Program-made: the position numbers and the translations under genes
The notes under the pieces: generated by a model
The model's input: the letters and a program-made list of their open reading frames with translations, nothing else
Told to the model about the DNA's origin: nothing
The model's database searches: none
Shown: in pieces, positions 18,998 through 29,244 of the stretch
How positions within the stretch are numbered: the stretch's first letter is position 1
Layout: each line of letters begins with the position of its first letter
Assembly (NCBI RefSeq): GCF_023555005.1
Contig: NZ_JAMJPJ010000011.1
Span: 32,444 to 96,443, forward strand
DNA length: 64,000 bases
DNA from: Halomonas llamarensis
GTDB taxonomy: Bacteria > Pseudomonadota > Gammaproteobacteria > Pseudomonadales > Halomonadaceae
Direction of reading: 5' to 3'

Positions 18998-19621
18998 CTA
19001 GCCTAGCGCTAACCACACCCCCACCCCAATCATCAGCGTGCCCGCGATGCGGTTCAACAGCCTAACATTGCCGCTTCTCCCCAACAGGCGCCGCAGTGTT
19101 TTGCCTCCCGTGGCGTAGGTCAGCATGCTGGCCAGTTCAATGGTTAAAATCACCGCGATCAGCACACTTAGCTGCAGCGCCAAAGGCTTTTCGCCATCCA
19201 AAAACGGCGGCAACAGCACCATAAAAAATGCCCAGCCTTTCGGGTTAGCCACCGCGGTAACAAAGCCTTGCATCGCCAGCTGCCAGCGCCCTACCGGTGG
19301 TCCGGATTGTATGTCAGAGGGTATGGCCATGCGCCCACGGGAACGCCACATCATCACCCCCAAATAGGCGAGATACGCCCCACCCACCCATTTAAATATC
19401 GCAAAAACGTCAGGGTGCTTGAGCATTAACGCCGCAACACCCGCCCCAGCAGCCGCTGCCACTAACCCCACACCTATTAGCTCGCCGATCATCATCCATA
19501 GGGTGCGCTTGACGCCCTGCGTCATCCCCAACACCATCGCCAGCGTCATGCACATCCCTGGAGTTAACGACACCAATAAAAAGGTTGGCACAAAGACCGA
19601 GAGCATAGCCCATGACAACAT
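18998..19621 (-). CDS. LysE/RhtB family exporter
   Basis: A 207-residue membrane protein of the LysE/RhtB amino-acid exporter family, with the opening LVSLTPGMCMTLA and the NPKGWAFFMVLLPPF helix. The substrate cannot be told. The ATG at 19621 is chosen because GAGGGAA lies eight bases upstream; the longer reading to 19705 runs into ubiX. It begins 13 bases after ubiX and is last in mpl-ubiX-lysE. Confidence 0.9.
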   Translation of the reverse strand: MLSWAMLSVFVPTFLLVSLTPGMCMTLAMVLGMTQGVKRTLWMMIGELIGVGLVAAAAGAGVAALMLKHPDVFAIFKWVGGAYLAYLGVMMWRSRGRMAIPSDIQSGPPVGRWQLAMQGFVTAVANPKGWAFFMVLLPPFLDGEKPLALQLSVLIAVILTIELASMLTYATGGKTLRRLLGRSGNVRLLNRIAGTLMIGVGVWLALG

Positions 19622-19634
19622 AATTAAGTTCCCT

Positions 19635-20255
19635 CTATTGTTTTCCCTCGCCCCAACGCGGCACCAGGGCGTGCTTAATACCCAGCTGATTGAGGATTCG
19701 CGCAACGATAAAATCGATCAAATCATCAATGCAGGTAGGTTTGTGGTAAAACCCCGGTGCCGCGGGCAGCATAACGACGCCCAAGCGGCTGAGTGTCAGC
19801 ATGTGCTCTAAATGAATCGGTGAAAATGGTGTTTCGCGTGGCACCATGACTAAGGTACGGCGCTCTTTGATCGCGACATCCGCCGCGCGCTCGATCAAGT
19901 TATTGCTCGCTCCAGTCGCCACGGCAGAAAGCGTGCCGGTCGAGCACGGGCAAATCACCATAGCAGACGGCGCTCCCGAACCAGAGGCGACCGGCGCCAT
20001 CCAGTCCTCGCGGCCAAAACAGCGGATTTGCCCGTCAGCGGCGCCACTACGCTCAAGCAATGCTTCAGTGAGGCGCTGCGGCTGGGCAGGCAGGGAAGTC
20101 TCCATCTCGGTCGCAATTACCATATGCGCGGCTTTCGAGATCATCACCCACACTTCGTGCTGGGCTTTAACGAGCACATCGATCAGACGCAACCCATACT
20201 GCGCGCCGGACGCACCGGTTAACGCCACGGTCACCGGCGGTTTAAAGGCTGTCAT
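19635..20255 (-). CDS. ubiX: flavin prenyltransferase UbiX
   Basis: UbiX attaches a dimethylallyl group to FMN to make the prenylated cofactor for UbiD decarboxylases in ubiquinone synthesis. The sequence has the TGASGAQYGLRL motif, CPCSTGTLSAVATGASNNLIERAADV and PRETPFSPIHLEHM, all diagnostic. Length 206 is normal. It follows mpl by three bases. ubiD is not in the window. Confidence 0.96.
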   Translation of the reverse strand: MTAFKPPVTVALTGASGAQYGLRLIDVLVKAQHEVWVMISKAAHMVIATEMETSLPAQPQRLTEALLERSGAADGQIRCFGREDWMAPVASGSGAPSAMVICPCSTGTLSAVATGASNNLIERAADVAIKERRTLVMVPRETPFSPIHLEHMLTLSRLGVVMLPAAPGFYHKPTCIDDLIDFIVARILNQLGIKHALVPRWGEGKQ

Positions 20256-20258
20256 TCG

Positions 20259-21650
20259 CTACTCCTTGCCCTGCTGAGCTCGCGCGGCGAGCGCCGTTAA
20301 TAAACGCGCGTGAACGTCGCCGAAACTCCCATTGGACATCACCACAATACGATCCAAAGGTGACGCCTGTGTGACCACCGCTTGTACGAGCGAATCAATA
20401 TCATCATATCCACTTGCTTTATCGCCCTGCGGTGCAATTAGCTCGACAACGGACCAATCAAGCTCGGGTGGCTGATACCAGTACGCATGATCCGCCGCGG
20501 CCACGCTGTCCTTCAACTGCGTTTTCATCGTCCCTATGCGCATGGTGTTAGAACGTGGCTCGATCACCGCTAATAGCCGCCCTTTCGTCGTCGCGGCGCG
20601 TAAGCCGTTTAGGGTCGCGGCAATCGCCGTGGGATGATGCGCAAAGTCATCAATGACCTGAATACCATTGATCTCCCCGCGTACCTCCTGGCGCCGCTTG
20701 GGGTTTTCAAACCGCGACAACGCCGCGCAGCTGCGTGCAAGATCCGCCCCACAAGCAGAGGCCGCGGCCAGCGCCCCCAGCGCATTGCGCGCGTTATACT
20801 CCCCCGTGAGGGACCAATCCACCACGGCATCTTCTTCGCCGCTATCGTGGCGCCGGATCACCTGAAAGCGGCTTGCGTCCTTACGCTCTAACACCAGCTG
20901 CCATGCACTACTGGGCTCGCCGCCAAAATGCGCAACCGGCGTCCACACGCCTTGTTTCAACACCCGTTCAAGCGCAGGTTGGTCGTCCGCCACCCATATC
21001 TGCCCTTGGCTTGGCACCGTGCGCACAAGGTGGTGAAACTGGCGCTCAATTGCCGCCAAATCGGGAAAAATATCGGCGTGATCAAACTCTAAGTTATTTA
21101 ACACCGCGATCTGCGGGCGATAATGCACAAACTTGGAGCGCTTATCGAAAAACGCCGTGTCATATTCATCCGCCTCCACCACAAAGGGCGAATGACTATC
21201 GCCCAGCCGGGCAGAAACACCAAAATTGCGCGGCACACCGCCGATCAAAAAACCGGGTTTTAACCCTGCGCTTTCCAAAAGCCACGCTAAAAGGCTCGCG
21301 GTCGTCGTTTTACCGTGCGTGCCCGCCACCGCGATAACCTTGCGACCCGGCAGCACGTGCTCGGCGAGCCACTGTGCGCCGGAGGTGTAAGACAAGCCGC
21401 TATTTAACAGCGCTTCGACCTCTTCGTTGCCGCGCGAAAGCGCATTGCCCACCACGACGGCATCCGGCGCTGGCGCTAGATTGTCGGCGCGGTAGCCCTC
21501 TTGCAGGGTAATACCGACTTCTTCTAGCTGCGTGCTCATCGGCGGGTAAACGTTAGCGTCCGAGCCACTGACCTGATAACCAAGCTCGCGGGCAAGAAGT
21601 GCCAGGCTGCCCATAAAAGTGCCGCAAATCCCGATAATATGCAGATGCAT
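20259..21650 (-). CDS. mpl: UDP-N-acetylmuramate:L-alanyl-gamma-D-glutamyl-meso-diaminopimelate ligase
   Basis: Mpl recycles murein tripeptide by joining it to UDP-MurNAc. It opens with HIIGICGTFMGSLALLA and the diagnostic GSDANVYPPMSTQLE, has the ATP loop GTHGKTTTASLLAW and the DDFAHHPTAIAATL motif. The ATG at 21650 has GAGG about ten bases upstream; a GTG three codons earlier lies too near that site. Length 463. It probably starts the mpl-ubiX-lysE unit. Confidence 0.96.
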   Translation of the reverse strand: MHLHIIGICGTFMGSLALLARELGYQVSGSDANVYPPMSTQLEEVGITLQEGYRADNLAPAPDAVVVGNALSRGNEEVEALLNSGLSYTSGAQWLAEHVLPGRKVIAVAGTHGKTTTASLLAWLLESAGLKPGFLIGGVPRNFGVSARLGDSHSPFVVEADEYDTAFFDKRSKFVHYRPQIAVLNNLEFDHADIFPDLAAIERQFHHLVRTVPSQGQIWVADDQPALERVLKQGVWTPVAHFGGEPSSAWQLVLERKDASRFQVIRRHDSGEEDAVVDWSLTGEYNARNALGALAAASACGADLARSCAALSRFENPKRRQEVRGEINGIQVIDDFAHHPTAIAATLNGLRAATTKGRLLAVIEPRSNTMRIGTMKTQLKDSVAAADHAYWYQPPELDWSVVELIAPQGDKASGYDDIDSLVQAVVTQASPLDRIVVMSNGSFGDVHARLLTALAARAQQGKE

Positions 21651-21873
21651 GGCCGTCACGCCTCTTTGAATGTCTTGTTACACACGGCAAAGCCTGGCCG
21701 TGCTATTCGATGAAAACAGCGCCAAAGCCTAGCACGGAGGCCGGCGTGACTCACCCAGCACGTTACCGATGTGACAAAACCGGTGAGTTAATGCAGGATG
21801 CCCACATCGTTTTCACTATCTCTGGCTCTATTTCAATAACCCGCCCCCGTCTTTTACTCATTAGGAGCTCACA

Positions 21874-22266
21874 ATGCGTATCTTGATTCGCTACTTTTTT
21901 CGCGGCGTTCGACTGATTCTCGCGCCGGTAATGTTAATTAGCGAAAAACTTTCGACCCCCAAATCCGTTGAGCGCACCTCTGAAGAGCAGGCCGAAGTGG
22001 ATAAAGCGTGCGAAACATTAGCACTTTATCAGTTCCGTACCTGCCCGTTTTGCATCAAAGTGCGCAAAGAAATGGCACGCTTAGGGCTTAACATTGAGCA
22101 TCGCGATGCTCAACTCGATCCGGCGCACAAAAAAGCGCTGCAGGAAGGCGGTGGCCGTGTCAAAGTTCCTTGCCTGAAAATCACCCACAACGACGGGCAC
22201 GACGAATGGCTGTATGAGTCTGACGATATCATTGCCTACCTTCGTCGCCGCTTTGGGCAGGCCTAA
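21874..22266 (+). CDS. membrane-anchored glutaredoxin-like protein
   Basis: A 130-residue thioredoxin-fold protein with a CPFC active site (FRTCPFCIKVR), the cis-proline region VKVPCLKI and the YESDDIIAYLRRRF end typical of glutaredoxins. An N-terminal hydrophobic stretch (IRYFFRGVRLILAPVMLI) suggests attachment to the inner membrane. GGAG precedes the ATG at good spacing. It stands alone between mpl and the peptide transporter. Confidence 0.88.
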   Translation: MRILIRYFFRGVRLILAPVMLISEKLSTPKSVERTSEEQAEVDKACETLALYQFRTCPFCIKVRKEMARLGLNIEHRDAQLDPAHKKALQEGGGRVKVPCLKITHNDGHDEWLYESDDIIAYLRRRFGQA

Positions 22267-22477
22267 ACGAAAGTACCAAACACAAAACAGACGTTTGCCC
22301 CACATTTTTAACCTTTGGTCTAACCCGCGCCAACTAGAAGCCCCCGTTGCCGCGGGTCATAGAGCAGATGGATAGGGCCTGTCATTATTTCGATTGTGGC
22401 CTTTCAGCGATGGTCTCTATGTTGTTGATGACAAGTTTAAGAAAGTCGTTGGCATCAAAACCACAACAGGAAAGACT

Positions 22478-24079
22478 ATGGCTCAGCATACCTTGCATAC
22501 TTCAACGTTCAAAAAAACGCTTCTCGCTTCAGCGATGGCGGCAACGCTTGTCGGCACAGGACTTGTGTCGACTGCAGCACAGGCTGAAAACACGCTGCGT
22601 ATGGCGTATGACGCCGACCCGGTATCGCTGGATATTCACGAACAGCTCTCTGGCGGCATCCTGCAGCTGTCACACATGACCCACGATCCGCTGGTGCGTT
22701 GGAATGATTCCCTTGAGTTCGAGCCGCGCCTAGCTGCCGACTGGGAACAAGTCGACGACACCACCATGCGTATGTCGCTGCGCGAAGGGGTTAAGTTTCA
22801 CAGCGGAAACACCTTCACCGCCGACGATGTGGTTTGGACCATCGAACGCCTCCAGCGCAGCCCTGACTTCAAAGCCATTTTTGATCCCATTGAAAGTGTC
22901 ACCGCCGTTGACGATCATACGGTAGAGATTATTACCAAAAAGCCCTACCCCTTGCTGCTGAATTTGGCCACCTACGCCTTCCCGATGGATAGCGCTTTCT
23001 ATTCGGGTGAAGCCGAAGACGGCGATCCAAAAGACGAAATCGTCAAAAACGGCAACTCCTTCGCATCACGCAACGTTTCAGGCACCGGCCCTTATACCGT
23101 CGCTGACCGCCAGCAGGGCGTGCGTACCGAGTTCGAGCGCAACCCTAACTATTGGGACACCGAATCGCCGGGTAACGTCGACACCATCATCCTCAAGCCC
23201 ATTAGCGAGAATGCTACCCGCGTTGCGGCACTGCTTTCCGGCGACGTCGATTTTATCGCACCGGTGCCGCCCAATGATCTGGAACGCGTGCGCGAAAGCG
23301 AGGATGCTAAGCTCGTGACGATGTCGGGCACGCGTATCATTTTCTTCCACATGAACCAAGAACGCGTTGAAGCGTTCCAAGATCCGCGTGTGCGTCAGGC
23401 GTTTGCCTATGCCGTTAACCAGGAAGCGATTGCCGATCGGTTAATGAAAGGCTTTGCCACGCCGGCAGCGCAGTTTTCACCGGAAGGCTACGCGGGTCAT
23501 GTCGAAAGTCTCGAGAAACGCTACGATCTAGAACGCGCTCAGACCCTGATGGCGGAAGCGGGCTACGCCGACGGCTTTGACATCACCATGATGGCACCCA
23601 ACAACCGCTACGTGAACGATGCCAAAATTGCCCAGGCCGTTGCCGCGATGCTGGCCCGTATCAACGTTAATGTCGATCTAAGCACCCTGCCGAAAGCGCA
23701 ATACTGGGGTGAGTACGACGACCGTGCCGCCGACATGATGCTGATTGGCTGGCACGCCGACACCGAAGACAGCGCCAATTTCCATGAGTACTTAACCGCC
23801 TGCGTTGATCTGGATACCGGCGCTGGACAGTACAACGCGGGTAACTACTGCAATCCAGCGCTTGATGCACTGGTTGCCGAGGCCAATGTGGAAGTGGACC
23901 GTGCCGAGCGTGCGGCCATGCTACAGGAAGTTGAGCAGACACTTTATGACGAAGCCGCGATCCTGCCGCTGCACTGGCAAGACTTAGCCTGGGCGTCGGC
24001 CAATCACGTCAACATTGAGCCGGTGCTCAACGTAATGAACTTCCCCTACCTGGGTGACTTGGTCATGGACGCCGAATAA
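22478..24079 (+). CDS. peptide ABC transporter, periplasmic solute-binding protein (family 5)
   Basis: A 533-residue DppA/OppA-type binding protein that would capture peptides in the periplasm. A signal peptide ends near AAQAENTL. Family 5 features are seen: MAYDADPVSLDIHEQ, LREGVKFHSGNTFTADDVVWTIERL and DPRVRQAFAYAVNQEAI. The ATG at 22478 is chosen because CAGGAAAG precedes it and the signal peptide starts there. It is followed by two permeases and two ATPases. Substrate inferred as di- or oligopeptide from family and the downstream prolidase-like gene. Confidence 0.92.
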   Translation: MAQHTLHTSTFKKTLLASAMAATLVGTGLVSTAAQAENTLRMAYDADPVSLDIHEQLSGGILQLSHMTHDPLVRWNDSLEFEPRLAADWEQVDDTTMRMSLREGVKFHSGNTFTADDVVWTIERLQRSPDFKAIFDPIESVTAVDDHTVEIITKKPYPLLLNLATYAFPMDSAFYSGEAEDGDPKDEIVKNGNSFASRNVSGTGPYTVADRQQGVRTEFERNPNYWDTESPGNVDTIILKPISENATRVAALLSGDVDFIAPVPPNDLERVRESEDAKLVTMSGTRIIFFHMNQERVEAFQDPRVRQAFAYAVNQEAIADRLMKGFATPAAQFSPEGYAGHVESLEKRYDLERAQTLMAEAGYADGFDITMMAPNNRYVNDAKIAQAVAAMLARINVNVDLSTLPKAQYWGEYDDRAADMMLIGWHADTEDSANFHEYLTACVDLDTGAGQYNAGNYCNPALDALVAEANVEVDRAERAAMLQEVEQTLYDEAAILPLHWQDLAWASANHVNIEPVLNVMNFPYLGDLVMDAE

Positions 24080-24114
24080 CGCCTTCAATGCGTTAACCCA
24101 GTGCCATTTGACTG

Positions 24115-24147
24115 GCTCGCCCCGAGGTTATCCGCCCCGGGGCGAGC
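24115..24147 (+). promoter_or_regulatory. intercistronic hairpin after the binding-protein gene
   Basis: A perfect 10-bp stem (GCTCGCCCCG with its complement) and a 13-base loop lie between the binding-protein gene and the first permease gene. Hairpins in this place commonly stabilise the upstream message or limit read-through, giving more binding protein than membrane components. That function is inferred. Confidence 0.5.
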
Positions 24148-24177
24148 TTCCCCTGTTTTATCAACGGAACCGTTCTA

Positions 24178-25224
24178 ATGATCGCCTTTTTGGTTAAGCG
24201 CCTCTTTCATGCGCTGCTGGTGATGTTTGTCATCAGCATCATTGCCTTTGCTATACAAGATAACCTGGGCGACCCGATTCAGCAGATGGTCGGCCAGTCG
24301 GTACCGGAGAGCGAACGTGCCGAACTTCGTGAAGAGCTTGGGCTCAACGACCCATTCCTAGTGCAATACGCACGCTTTGCGATTAATGCGGCACAGTTTG
24401 ATTTCGGTTATTCCTACGTGTTCAACCAACCCACTACCGACGTTGTCGCGCGCCACCTGCCGGCAACGCTAGAACTCGTGGCCGCGGCCACTTTTTTGAT
24501 TGTGACCCTCTCGGTGCCCATTGGCGTTTATAGCGCCATCAAGCCTCGTGCATGGATTTCCCGATTTTTTATGGGCATATCGATTGTTGGTATCTCGATC
24601 CCGGTGTTTCTCACCGCCATCATGCTAATTCAGCTCTTCGCCATCGGCGTCAGCTGGACACCCTTTCCCGTCGATACCGGCTGGGGCAGTTGGCTCAATG
24701 ACGTAATCTCCACCGAAGGGGGAATGCCCGCTTACGGCCGCGGCGACCCAGTGGCGGTGTTTGGCACTTGGGAAACTAACTTTGCAAGCCTAGAGGGATT
24801 AACGTACCTAATACTCCCCGCGGTTTCGCTGGCCTCGATCATGCTACCGCTCTTTATCCGCTTGATTCGCGCTGAAATGCTTGAGGTAATGCAATCTGAC
24901 TACGTTAAGTTTGCCCGTGCTAAAGGCATTTCCATGCGTCGCATCTATTTTCTGCATGCGTTGAAAAACACCATGCTGCCGGTCATTACCGTTGGCGGGG
25001 TGCAGATTGGTACGCTCGTGGCTTACACCATCCTGACCGAAACGGTTTTCCAGTGGCCCGGCATGGGGCTTATGTTCCTGGATGCCATCGAGCGTTCTGA
25101 TATTCCGCTCATCGTGACCTATCTCATGATCGTGGGCCTGATCTTTGTGATCACCAACACGATTGTCGACCTGATCTACGGCCTGGTTAACCCCACCGTC
25201 AAACTGACTGGAAAGTCCGCATGA
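24178..25224 (+). CDS. peptide ABC transporter permease (DppB/OppB type)
   Basis: First inner-membrane subunit of the importer, 348 residues. It shows the N-terminal helix LVKRLFHALLVMFVISIIAF and the EAA-type loop RLIRAEMLEVMQSDYVKFARAKG that docks with the ATPase. It starts 98 bp after the binding-protein gene and overlaps the second permease gene by four bases. Confidence 0.93.
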   Translation: MIAFLVKRLFHALLVMFVISIIAFAIQDNLGDPIQQMVGQSVPESERAELREELGLNDPFLVQYARFAINAAQFDFGYSYVFNQPTTDVVARHLPATLELVAAATFLIVTLSVPIGVYSAIKPRAWISRFFMGISIVGISIPVFLTAIMLIQLFAIGVSWTPFPVDTGWGSWLNDVISTEGGMPAYGRGDPVAVFGTWETNFASLEGLTYLILPAVSLASIMLPLFIRLIRAEMLEVMQSDYVKFARAKGISMRRIYFLHALKNTMLPVITVGGVQIGTLVAYTILTETVFQWPGMGLMFLDAIERSDIPLIVTYLMIVGLIFVITNTIVDLIYGLVNPTVKLTGKSA

Positions 25225-26162
25225 ATGCATCCTCTTCCGTGCTTCCCAGCCGCTGGGAACGCTTTCGTGACTCGTATCTGCTCTACAGTTTCAAACGCGA
25301 CATCGTCGCTCAAATCAGCCTGGTGGTGTTCATTGCACTGGTAGCCGTCGCGGTACTCGCGCCGTGGCTATCGCCCATGAACCCGTATGACTTGGCACAG
25401 ATCGATATTCTGTCCTCGGAACTACCACCGTTTTGGATCGACGGTAGCGATGCACAGTACCTGCTAGGCACTGACGCGCAGGGCCGCGATATGCTCTCGA
25501 CCATTTTGTACGGCGCACGCGTATCGCTGATGATCGGTTTTGGCGCCGTGGCACTTCAGGCGCTAATCGGCGTTTGTTTTGGCCTGCTTGCCGGCTATCT
25601 GGGCGGGCGTATTGACGCGTTTCTCATGCGTCTCGCGGATATCCAGCTGTCGTTCTCTACGCTGATGGTCGCGATTATCGTTGGCGCACTGGTCAAGGCC
25701 ATTTTTGGTGGAGCCACCTTTAGTGCTTATGCCGTGCCGCTTTTGATACTGATCATTGGCCTGGCTGAATGGCCGCAGTACGCCCGCACCGTGCGCGCTT
25801 CAGTACTTGCTGAGAAAAACAAAGAGTACGTCGATGCCGCCCGCGTCATGGGGCTACGCAGTAAGCGGATTATGTTCCGCCACGTGCTGCCCAACACGCT
25901 CTCGCCGATTTTCGTGATCTCCACCGTGCAGATCGCTAACGCGATTATTTCCGAGGCGGCGCTATCGTTTCTGGGCCTGGGGATGCCGGAAACCCACCCG
26001 TCGCTGGGCTCGCTGATCAAAGCCGGATTTGACTACATCCAGTCCGGCTCCTGGTGGATCACCCTGATCCCGGGCGCAGTGCTGATAGTGCTGGTGTTGT
26101 CGATCAACCTACTCGGCGATTGGCTACGCGATGTCATGAACCCACGACTCTACAAAGGCTGA
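25221..26162 (+). CDS. peptide ABC transporter permease (DppC/OppC type)
   Basis: Second inner-membrane subunit, 313 residues. The family stretch LLGTDAQGRDMLSTILYGARVSL and the ATPase-docking loop EYVDAARVMGLRSKRIMFRHVLPN are present. It overlaps the preceding permease gene by four bases and is seven bases from the following ATPase gene, so all four are one operon. Confidence 0.94.
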   Translation: MNASSSVLPSRWERFRDSYLLYSFKRDIVAQISLVVFIALVAVAVLAPWLSPMNPYDLAQIDILSSELPPFWIDGSDAQYLLGTDAQGRDMLSTILYGARVSLMIGFGAVALQALIGVCFGLLAGYLGGRIDAFLMRLADIQLSFSTLMVAIIVGALVKAIFGGATFSAYAVPLLILIIGLAEWPQYARTVRASVLAEKNKEYVDAARVMGLRSKRIMFRHVLPNTLSPIFVISTVQIANAIISEAALSFLGLGMPETHPSLGSLIKAGFDYIQSGSWWITLIPGAVLIVLVLSINLLGDWLRDVMNPRLYKG

Positions 26163-26169
26163 AAATTCC

Positions 26170-27201
26170 ATGGCACTGCTAGAAGTCAACCACCTCGATG
26201 TCCGCTTTGCCCTGCGCCTAAGCGAAGTCCACGCCCTACGCGACGTCAACTTTACCCTTGAGCGCGGCGAGCGCTTAGGCATCGTTGGCGAATCCGGCGC
26301 GGGCAAGTCCGTTGCTGCTTTTTCGCTACTGAACCTGATTGCCAAACCTGGTTTTATTGCGGGGGGAGAGGTCCGTTTTGACGGCAAACAACTCAACGGC
26401 ATGTCGGAACGGGCCTTGCGTAAAGTGCGCGGCAACCGCATTTCGATGATTTTCCAAGACCCGATGATGACGCTCAACCCGGTGCTTTCCATCGGCGAGC
26501 AAATGCTCGAGTGCTTAAAAGCCCACCGGCGCATCTCCTCCAAGAAAGCCCGCGCCATCGCACTGGATAAGCTGCGCCAGGTGCAAATCCCGTCGCCGGA
26601 AACGCGTTTGGATCAATACCCACACGAACTCTCTGGCGGCATGCGCCAACGTATCATTATCGCCATCGCACTGTTGCTCGACCCGGATATCATCGTTGCC
26701 GACGAGCCCACCACGGCACTGGATGTGACCATCCAGGCCGAGATCATGGCGCTATTACTGGAGCTGTGTGAAAAGTACAACGTCGGGCTGATTTTGATTA
26801 CCCACGATTTAGGCGTGGTGAGCCAGGTCACCCAGCGGATGCTGGTAATGTACGCCGGGCGCGTGATCGAGCAAGGGCCGACGCGTGAAATCATCAATGA
26901 CCCACAGCATCCCTATACCCAAGGGCTGATCAACGCCCTACCGCAAATGGCCACCCCGGGTGAGAAGCTTAACCAGATTCGTGGCAGCATGCCCTCGCTA
27001 TCTAACCTGCCTAGCGGCTGCGCTTTCCACCCACGCTGCGACTTTATCAAACGCGCCGATGGCACCCAGCGCCCAGCCTGCACTCAGCAAGTGCCGGCGT
27101 TTGTCACGTCGGGCAACTGCAAGGTCGCCTGCCACATGGTAGCCGAACTGTTAGACAAAGAGGCCAATGATGAAGCCCGCTTGAAGGAGACGAACCCATG
27201 A
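26170..27201 (+). CDS. peptide ABC transporter ATP-binding protein (DppD/OppD type)
   Basis: One of two ATPases that power the importer, 343 residues. Walker A is GESGAGKS, the signature LSGGMRQR and the Walker B DEPTTALD are intact. The C-terminal oligopeptide-transporter domain with cysteines ([15 protein letters not shown]) is present; these usually bind an iron-sulfur cluster in DppD homologues. It overlaps the next gene by four bases. Confidence 0.95.
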   Translation: MALLEVNHLDVRFALRLSEVHALRDVNFTLERGERLGIVGESGAGKSVAAFSLLNLIAKPGFIAGGEVRFDGKQLNGMSERALRKVRGNRISMIFQDPMMTLNPVLSIGEQMLECLKAHRRISSKKARAIALDKLRQVQIPSPETRLDQYPHELSGGMRQRIIIAIALLLDPDIIVADEPTTALDVTIQAEIMALLLELCEKYNVGLILITHDLGVVSQVTQRMLVMYAGRVIEQGPTREIINDPQHPYTQGLINALPQMATPGEKLNQIRGSMPSLSNLPSGCAFHPRCDFIKRADGTQRPACTQQVPAFVTSGNCKVACHMVAELLDKEANDEARLKETNP

Positions 27202-28265
27202 ACGCGCAGGCAACGGCCATGACGGATCAACACGTTCCGACGCAAAACGAAGAGAGCACCGAGTCGCTTTTGCAAATCCGCGGCCTAAAAAAACGCTTCT
27301 CGTTATCGGGAGATTTTCTTGACCAGCTGCGTTTCAAAGGCGGTAAATTGGTACGCCACCAGGAGTATGTCCACGCCATCAATGGAGTGAACCTGGACAT
27401 CCAGCGTGGTGAGGCACTTTGCGTGGTAGGCGAATCTGGCTGCGGAAAATCCACCGTCGCCCGCATCGTCATGGGGCTCATTACCCCCACCGAAGGAGAA
27501 ATCCGCTACAACGGCGAGCGTATCGATAATCTTAGCTCGCGGGCACTTTTGCCCTACCGCAAGCGCATGCAGATGATCTTTCAAAATCCGTATGCGTCAC
27601 TAAACCCGCGCATGACGATTCAGCAAACACTTGAAGAGCCGCTACGTCTGCACCACCCTGATTGGAACCGTCAGACAGTCGTCACTAAGGTAGAAGAGGT
27701 GATGCACTCGGTAGGCATCGACCCGGACTGGGGCAAGCGCTTCGGCCACGAATTCTCCGGTGGTCAGCGCCAGCGCATCGCCATTGCTCGCGCGCTGGCG
27801 GTTGACCCTGAGTTTATTGTTGCCGACGAACCCATCTCGGCGCTGGATGTGTCGATTCAGGCGCAGGTGCTGAACCTCTTGATGGAAGCGCAGCACGAGC
27901 GGAATCTCACTTACCTGTTCATTACCCACGATCTGGCCGTGGTAGAGCACTTCGGCACTCGGGTCGCGGTGATGTACCTCGGCACCGTGTGTGAGATCGC
28001 CAACACCGCCACGCTGTTTGCCAAGCCGCGCCACCCTTATACGCAGGCGCTAATGTCAGCCATCCCGCGTTTGGAAGATGATCGCCCGCAGCATATACGT
28101 TTGGAAGGCGAAGTTCCGACACCGGTGAACCTGCCCAGCGGTTGCGTCTTCCACGGCCGCTGCCCCTACACCAATGCGCGCTGCAAACAGGAAATCCCCG
28201 TGCTACAAACCCAAGATGACGGCACACGCGTGGCGTGTCACGCTGTTGAGGAAGGCCGCCTGTGA
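27198..28265 (+). CDS. peptide ABC transporter ATP-binding protein (DppF/OppF type)
   Basis: Second ATPase, 355 residues. Walker A GESGCGKST, signature FSGGQRQR and Walker B DEPISALD are intact. The C-terminal extension has the cysteine set CVFHGRCPYTNARC. It ends the five-gene transporter unit; the LysR gene follows after 34 bp and may be co-transcribed. Confidence 0.95.
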   Translation: MNAQATAMTDQHVPTQNEESTESLLQIRGLKKRFSLSGDFLDQLRFKGGKLVRHQEYVHAINGVNLDIQRGEALCVVGESGCGKSTVARIVMGLITPTEGEIRYNGERIDNLSSRALLPYRKRMQMIFQNPYASLNPRMTIQQTLEEPLRLHHPDWNRQTVVTKVEEVMHSVGIDPDWGKRFGHEFSGGQRQRIAIARALAVDPEFIVADEPISALDVSIQAQVLNLLMEAQHERNLTYLFITHDLAVVEHFGTRVAVMYLGTVCEIANTATLFAKPRHPYTQALMSAIPRLEDDRPQHIRLEGEVPTPVNLPSGCVFHGRCPYTNARCKQEIPVLQTQDDGTRVACHAVEEGRL

Positions 28266-28299
28266 GGCGGCCGTTAGTTCCTGCATGGAGAGGTAAGGC

Positions 28300-29211
28300 A
28301 TGGAAATTCGCTGGCTAGAAGACTTTATCGCCCTGGCCAGGACCCGACATTTCTCCCGCGCTGCTGACGAACAGCACGTTACCCAACCCACCTTCTCGCG
28401 GCGCATTAAGCTTCTGGAAGAAGAAATGGGCGTGACACTAATTAACCGCCAAACGCTGCCGCTGTCGCTCACCCCCGCCGGGGAAGAGTTTCTCACCCTG
28501 TGTGAGCAAGTGACCGAGCGGGTGCGCTTAACACGTGATCGCGTGCGTGAGATAAATGCCGGGCAGCAGCGGCGGATCATGCTCGCCGCCCCACAGAGCC
28601 TTTTGACGCACTTTTTGCCCGAATGGCTGGCGGCAAGCGAATGGCAATCGCGCTTACAGCCCTATTTGCGCGCGACCGGCTGGGTAGCGAGCGACTATTT
28701 TCACGCGCTAGCCAGAGCCGAATGCGATCTCGCGTTGTGTTACTGGCCAAGTGAGCGCAGCGAGATGGATGTCGACACCGGCAACTGTTTCTACCGTGTG
28801 GTCGGCCACGAGCGGCTCATACCGGTCACCGCGTTTACCGCCTACGGCGAGCCGTGTGCCCTGCTACCGGGCTCACGGCGGGCACCCCTGCCCTGGCTGG
28901 CTTACCCTAAACGCAGCCTGTTAGGCACAGTATTAAAAACGCATCTCGCACGCTTGTCGCAAGGGGCGTTTCTGACCGTGCAGAGTGAAATTTCTTATGC
29001 TGTGAGTATCAAAGAGCTACTTGCGCTTGGCTACGGGATGAGCTGGCTGCCCGAACGCACGGTGCAAGCCGAACTCGCCAACGGTACGCTGGTGCGCGCC
29101 GGTGATAGCCGCTGGGATGTGCCGCTGGAACTGCGTCTCTATCGTCACCCGAGCCAACACCACGCCGGGCTTGATACGTTCTGGAATGAGCTGCCCTCAT
29201 CGCGCTGCTAA
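28300..29211 (+). CDS. LysR family transcriptional regulator
   Basis: A 303-residue LysR protein: N-terminal winged helix (ALARTRHFSRAADEQHVTQPTFSRRIKLLEEEMG) and a substrate-binding-like effector domain. GGAG lies at good spacing before the ATG. Its position between the peptide transporter and the M24 peptidase suggests it controls one or both. The effector is unknown. Confidence 0.92.
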   Translation: MEIRWLEDFIALARTRHFSRAADEQHVTQPTFSRRIKLLEEEMGVTLINRQTLPLSLTPAGEEFLTLCEQVTERVRLTRDRVREINAGQQRRIMLAAPQSLLTHFLPEWLAASEWQSRLQPYLRATGWVASDYFHALARAECDLALCYWPSERSEMDVDTGNCFYRVVGHERLIPVTAFTAYGEPCALLPGSRRAPLPWLAYPKRSLLGTVLKTHLARLSQGAFLTVQSEISYAVSIKELLALGYGMSWLPERTVQAELANGTLVRAGDSRWDVPLELRLYRHPSQHHAGLDTFWNELPSSRC

Positions 29212-29244
29212 GGTATCATTCGCTATTCTTTTTCAAGGTTTATT